Shown piece after piece: positions 62,051-64,000 of a stretch of 64,000 nt of DNA. The notes beneath the pieces were generated by a model. That model was not told where the DNA came from, ran no database searches, and saw only the letters and a list, made by a program, of their open reading frames with translations. The number at the start of each line of letters is the position of its first letter. Position 1 is the first letter of the stretch. The stretch covers positions 210,813 to 274,812 of the forward strand of contig NEWR02000010.1 in assembly GCA_002869885.2 (NCBI GenBank), read 5' to 3'. The DNA is from Nitrospira sp. CG24C (GTDB lineage: Bacteria > Nitrospirota > Nitrospiria > Nitrospirales > Nitrospiraceae). The position numbers were made by a program, and so were the translations under genes.

Positions 62051-62923
62051 ATGCGCTGGGAAGGGCAACGAGAAAGCGACAATGTTGAAGACCGTCGAGG
62101 CATGGGACCGGCCAGAGTCGGAGGCGTGGGAGGACTGGGACTCGGCGGCATCGTGCTTGTGCTGGCCGTCAGTTATTTCACCGGCATCAATCCCGTGACC
62201 CTCCTCAACATGCTTAATGGCGTGCAAGAGATAACCGACTCATCGGCACCCTCCGATCCCGCGCCGACCGCACCAACTGGAACCCCCGACGACAAACTTG
62301 GAAAATTCGCCGGGGTTGTCCTCGCCGACACGGAAACCACCTGGAGGCAACTTCTCGGACCGCAGTACGAAGATCCTCGACTCGTACTCTTTACAGGCGC
62401 AGTTCAGTCTGCTTGCGGAACCACGTCGTCTGCCGTCGGCCCCTTCTACTGCCCTAGAGATCACAAAGTGTATTTGGACCTCTCCTTCTTCAACGAGATG
62501 TCGCACCGCCTAGGCGCACCCGGCGACTTCGCTCAGGCCTATGTCATCGCCCATGAGGTGGGCCATCACGTACAGAACCTCATGGGCATTGCAGAGAAGG
62601 TGACCCGCCTCCAGCGCCAGGCCTCTGAACGAGAGGGGAATGCCTTGTCAGTGAGAATGGAATTGCAGGCCGATTGTTTCGCCGGTGTCTGGGGCCACCA
62701 TGCCAAGCGTGAGCGGAACCTGATCGAGCCAGGCGATTTCGAAGAAGGCTTGAAAGCCGCTTCCGCCATCGGCGACGACCGGCTTCAAAAAATGTCTCGC
62801 GGCTCTGTTCAGCCGGAAAGCTGGACGCACGGCTCCTCCGAGCAACGCATGACGTGGCTCCGCAAAGGATTGGAGACGGGCGATCCGAAGGCCTGTGATA
62901 CCTTCACAAACAATCGGCTCTAG
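62051..62923 (+). CDS. Neutral zinc metallopeptidase, YpfJ family
   Basis: This 290-residue protein has one N-terminal membrane helix (GGIVLVLAVSYFTGI) and a YpfJ-type domain: GPFYCPRDHKVYLDLSFF, the zinc motif AYVIAHEVGHHVQNLMG, and MELQADCFAGVWGHHA (third ligand). Length is typical. Stop codon TAG is immediately followed by MITE-like element G. AGGAGGTTCTC precedes the ATG. Confidence 0.94.
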   Translation: MRWEGQRESDNVEDRRGMGPARVGGVGGLGLGGIVLVLAVSYFTGINPVTLLNMLNGVQEITDSSAPSDPAPTAPTGTPDDKLGKFAGVVLADTETTWRQLLGPQYEDPRLVLFTGAVQSACGTTSSAVGPFYCPRDHKVYLDLSFFNEMSHRLGAPGDFAQAYVIAHEVGHHVQNLMGIAEKVTRLQRQASEREGNALSVRMELQADCFAGVWGHHAKRERNLIEPGDFEEGLKAASAIGDDRLQKMSRGSVQPESWTHGSSEQRMTWLRKGLETGDPKACDTFTNNRL

Positions 62924-63090
62924 CAGGATGCTGAAAAATGGGACGGGGTGGCTGGGACGATCCCCGTGCTCGCGCAACGCGCGGTCGCAGACTCCCCTCG
63001 TTGGACGCGCGCAATTGGGATCATCCCAGCCACCCCTTATTAAGTGATAGTTCGCTGCGGCCTTGCTGAACGACCATTTTGAGCATCCTG
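62924..63090. mobile_element. MITE-like element copy G
   Basis: Ends CAGGATGCTGAAAAATGG and CCATTTTGAGCATCCTG. The interior module (GGGTGGCTGGGACGATCCCC, later TGCGCGC) is the same as in copy A but inverted. It abuts the ypfJ-like stop codon (TAG then CAGG). Confidence 0.8.
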
Positions 63091-63184
63091 CTGATTATTC
63101 AAACACTATCACCTTACGTGTGACCACAACAGCGAGTCGTGCAAGAACAGAGTTCTTCAGCAAACTGCTAGACCACTTCATTAT

Positions 63185-63637
63185 ATGGATATAGACCACT
63201 ATCAGGAGCCGCCACACGAATCGGCCTCCCAGGGAATATGGGCAGCGCTTCTAGCCGAAGCGCCCTGGAATGCCAAATCCGTCATCGCCGCCGGCATCGC
63301 AACGGTCGGAGGTCTCACCTCATGGGCAGCTAACTTCTCATCGCCTGCTGTGGCAGGCATCGGTGGCAGCTACCTGGCCGGATTTTTCATGGGCTGGGTA
63401 TCCCGACGGTTTCTGAGAATGGCTGCCCTGATCACAGGCGGACTGCTGGCAGGCATCGCCGTATTGGAAGAGACCGGCTGGATCGATCTCGATTGGGCGT
63501 CAGTAGAAACGCAGATCAGCCACGCCATCGCGGCAACACAACAGGGTGCTCAAGGGCTGAAACACATCCTCTCCGGATATCTCCCGTCAACTGGGGCAGC
63601 AGCGGTCGGGATGTTTTTCGGATTTCGGAAAAAGTAA
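63185..63637 (+). CDS. FUN14-family small membrane protein
   Basis: This 150-residue protein has Gly-rich membrane segments (SVIAAGIATVGGLTSW; GIGGSYLAGFFMGWVSRRFL; MAALITGGLLAGIAVLEETG) and the motif GWIDLDWASVE that is typical of FUN14. It ends GMFFGFRKK. The role of bacterial FUN14 proteins is not established. Confidence 0.8.
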   Translation: MDIDHYQEPPHESASQGIWAALLAEAPWNAKSVIAAGIATVGGLTSWAANFSSPAVAGIGGSYLAGFFMGWVSRRFLRMAALITGGLLAGIAVLEETGWIDLDWASVETQISHAIAATQQGAQGLKHILSGYLPSTGAAAVGMFFGFRKK

Positions 63638-63664
63638 TAACCGAGGATAAGCAGGAGATACATT

Positions 63665-63811
63665 ATGCTGAAATACACTTGCTGCTCATCAAGGATAATT
63701 GCCTATAATGGAAGGAGCTGCACCGCAGGACACGGTACAGCCCCTTCTAGAATGCCAGACTCTCACTCTCTAAAAGAAGTGGTTCCGGTTGGCTCCATCA
63801 AACCGACCTGA
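63665..63811 (+). CDS. Possible 48-residue ORF
   Basis: ATG preceded by AGGAG at normal spacing; product starts [18 protein letters not shown] and ends GSIKPT. Its end overlaps the opposing SEC-C gene by 14 bp. No similarity recognised; may be chance. Confidence 0.25.
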   Translation: MLKYTCCSSRIIAYNGRSCTAGHGTAPSRMPDSHSLKEVVPVGSIKPT

Positions 63812-64000
63812 AGTCATACAACAATTCTTGAAATCTCCTCCCTGAGTGGCATGGACAGAGATCGTTCCGACCTAACTTCTCGACGAGTTCCTTCCCATCG
63901 TTGATCACGCGATAGCCTCGCTTGACCTGTGTCTCTGAAGGGAATCCCTTCCGGCGCTTACTCGATATTTCAAAAGCAGCTCCCCTCCATAGGCCTTTTC
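63798..64000 (-). CDS. C-terminal part of a SEC-C motif protein
   Basis: The frame is open to the window edge and gives 66 residues ending [13 protein letters not shown]. It contains [14 protein letters not shown], the SEC-C zinc-binding motif (CxCx8(C/H)), here with the later ligand pair absent or replaced. The motif occurs at the C-terminus of SecA and of many other proteins. The rest of the gene lies outside the window. Confidence 0.7.
   Translation of the reverse strand, partial: KGLWRGAAFEISSKRRKGFPSETQVKRGYRVINDGKELVEKLGRNDLCPCHSGRRFQELLYDFRSV

Overview
The window reads as a chromosomal segment of a Gram-negative, Nitrospira-like bacterium (Nitrospirota). This is an inference from overall gene style, the pyr operon, the hybrid type II secretion locus and the cluster of Tat-exported copper oxidases; no intact 16S rRNA or other marker is present to prove it. 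Genes are dense and mostly on the minus strand.

Layout. (1) 1-4.4 kb: an RTX-repeat lipase cut by the window edge, an exported repeat protein and a small protein. (2) 4.4-17.4 kb: a minus-strand pyrimidine operon running pyrR, pyrB, a four-helix-bundle gene, pyrC, a DUF4149-like membrane protein, carA, sppA, an M48 protease, carB, greA and a DUF62 enzyme. A PyrR-type attenuator precedes pyrR. Copies of a MITE-like element punctuate the operon, and a truncated mrp lies inside it in the opposite orientation. (3) 17.5-18.5 kb: an outer-membrane barrel protein. (4) 18.6-28.4 kb: an 11-gene, tightly overlapping locus for an atypical type II secretion or type IV pilus-like machine (gspG, gspF, gspE, pilM/N/O/P-like genes, secretin, three pseudopilins). 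(5) 28.6-49.7 kb: three multicopper oxidases with Tat signals, three SCO-type copper chaperones (one fused to cytochrome c), a diheme peroxidase of the MauG/CcpA type and several exported proteins that share Ig-like modules. Two toxin-antitoxin loci (Panacea type and RelE type) and a dense set of dispersed repeats interrupt it. (6) 50-56.7 kb: a vapC remnant, a 1550-residue LEPR-XLL/MBG/YDG repeat protein, and a truncated relative fused to what looks like the promoter and leader of an rRNA operon. (7) 56.9-64 kb: a sulfite-oxidase-type molybdoenzyme, a lipoprotein, an RluE-type pseudouridine synthase, an OmpA-family protein, a YpfJ-type metallopeptidase, a FUN14 protein and the end of a SEC-C motif protein.

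How the parts fit: the oxidases carry twin-arginine signals and lie next to a type II secretion locus, so folded copper enzymes could pass by Tat to the periplasm and by T2SS to the cell surface, with SCO proteins supplying copper and the diheme peroxidase and cytochrome c domain linking to electron transfer. A conserved block of about 31 bp with an associated hexamer lies upstream of four genes in this cluster and suggests shared control. The best candidates for something undescribed are this secretion/copper-redox module with its upstream motif, the stop-codon-abutting MITE-like element, and the rRNA-leader fusion.
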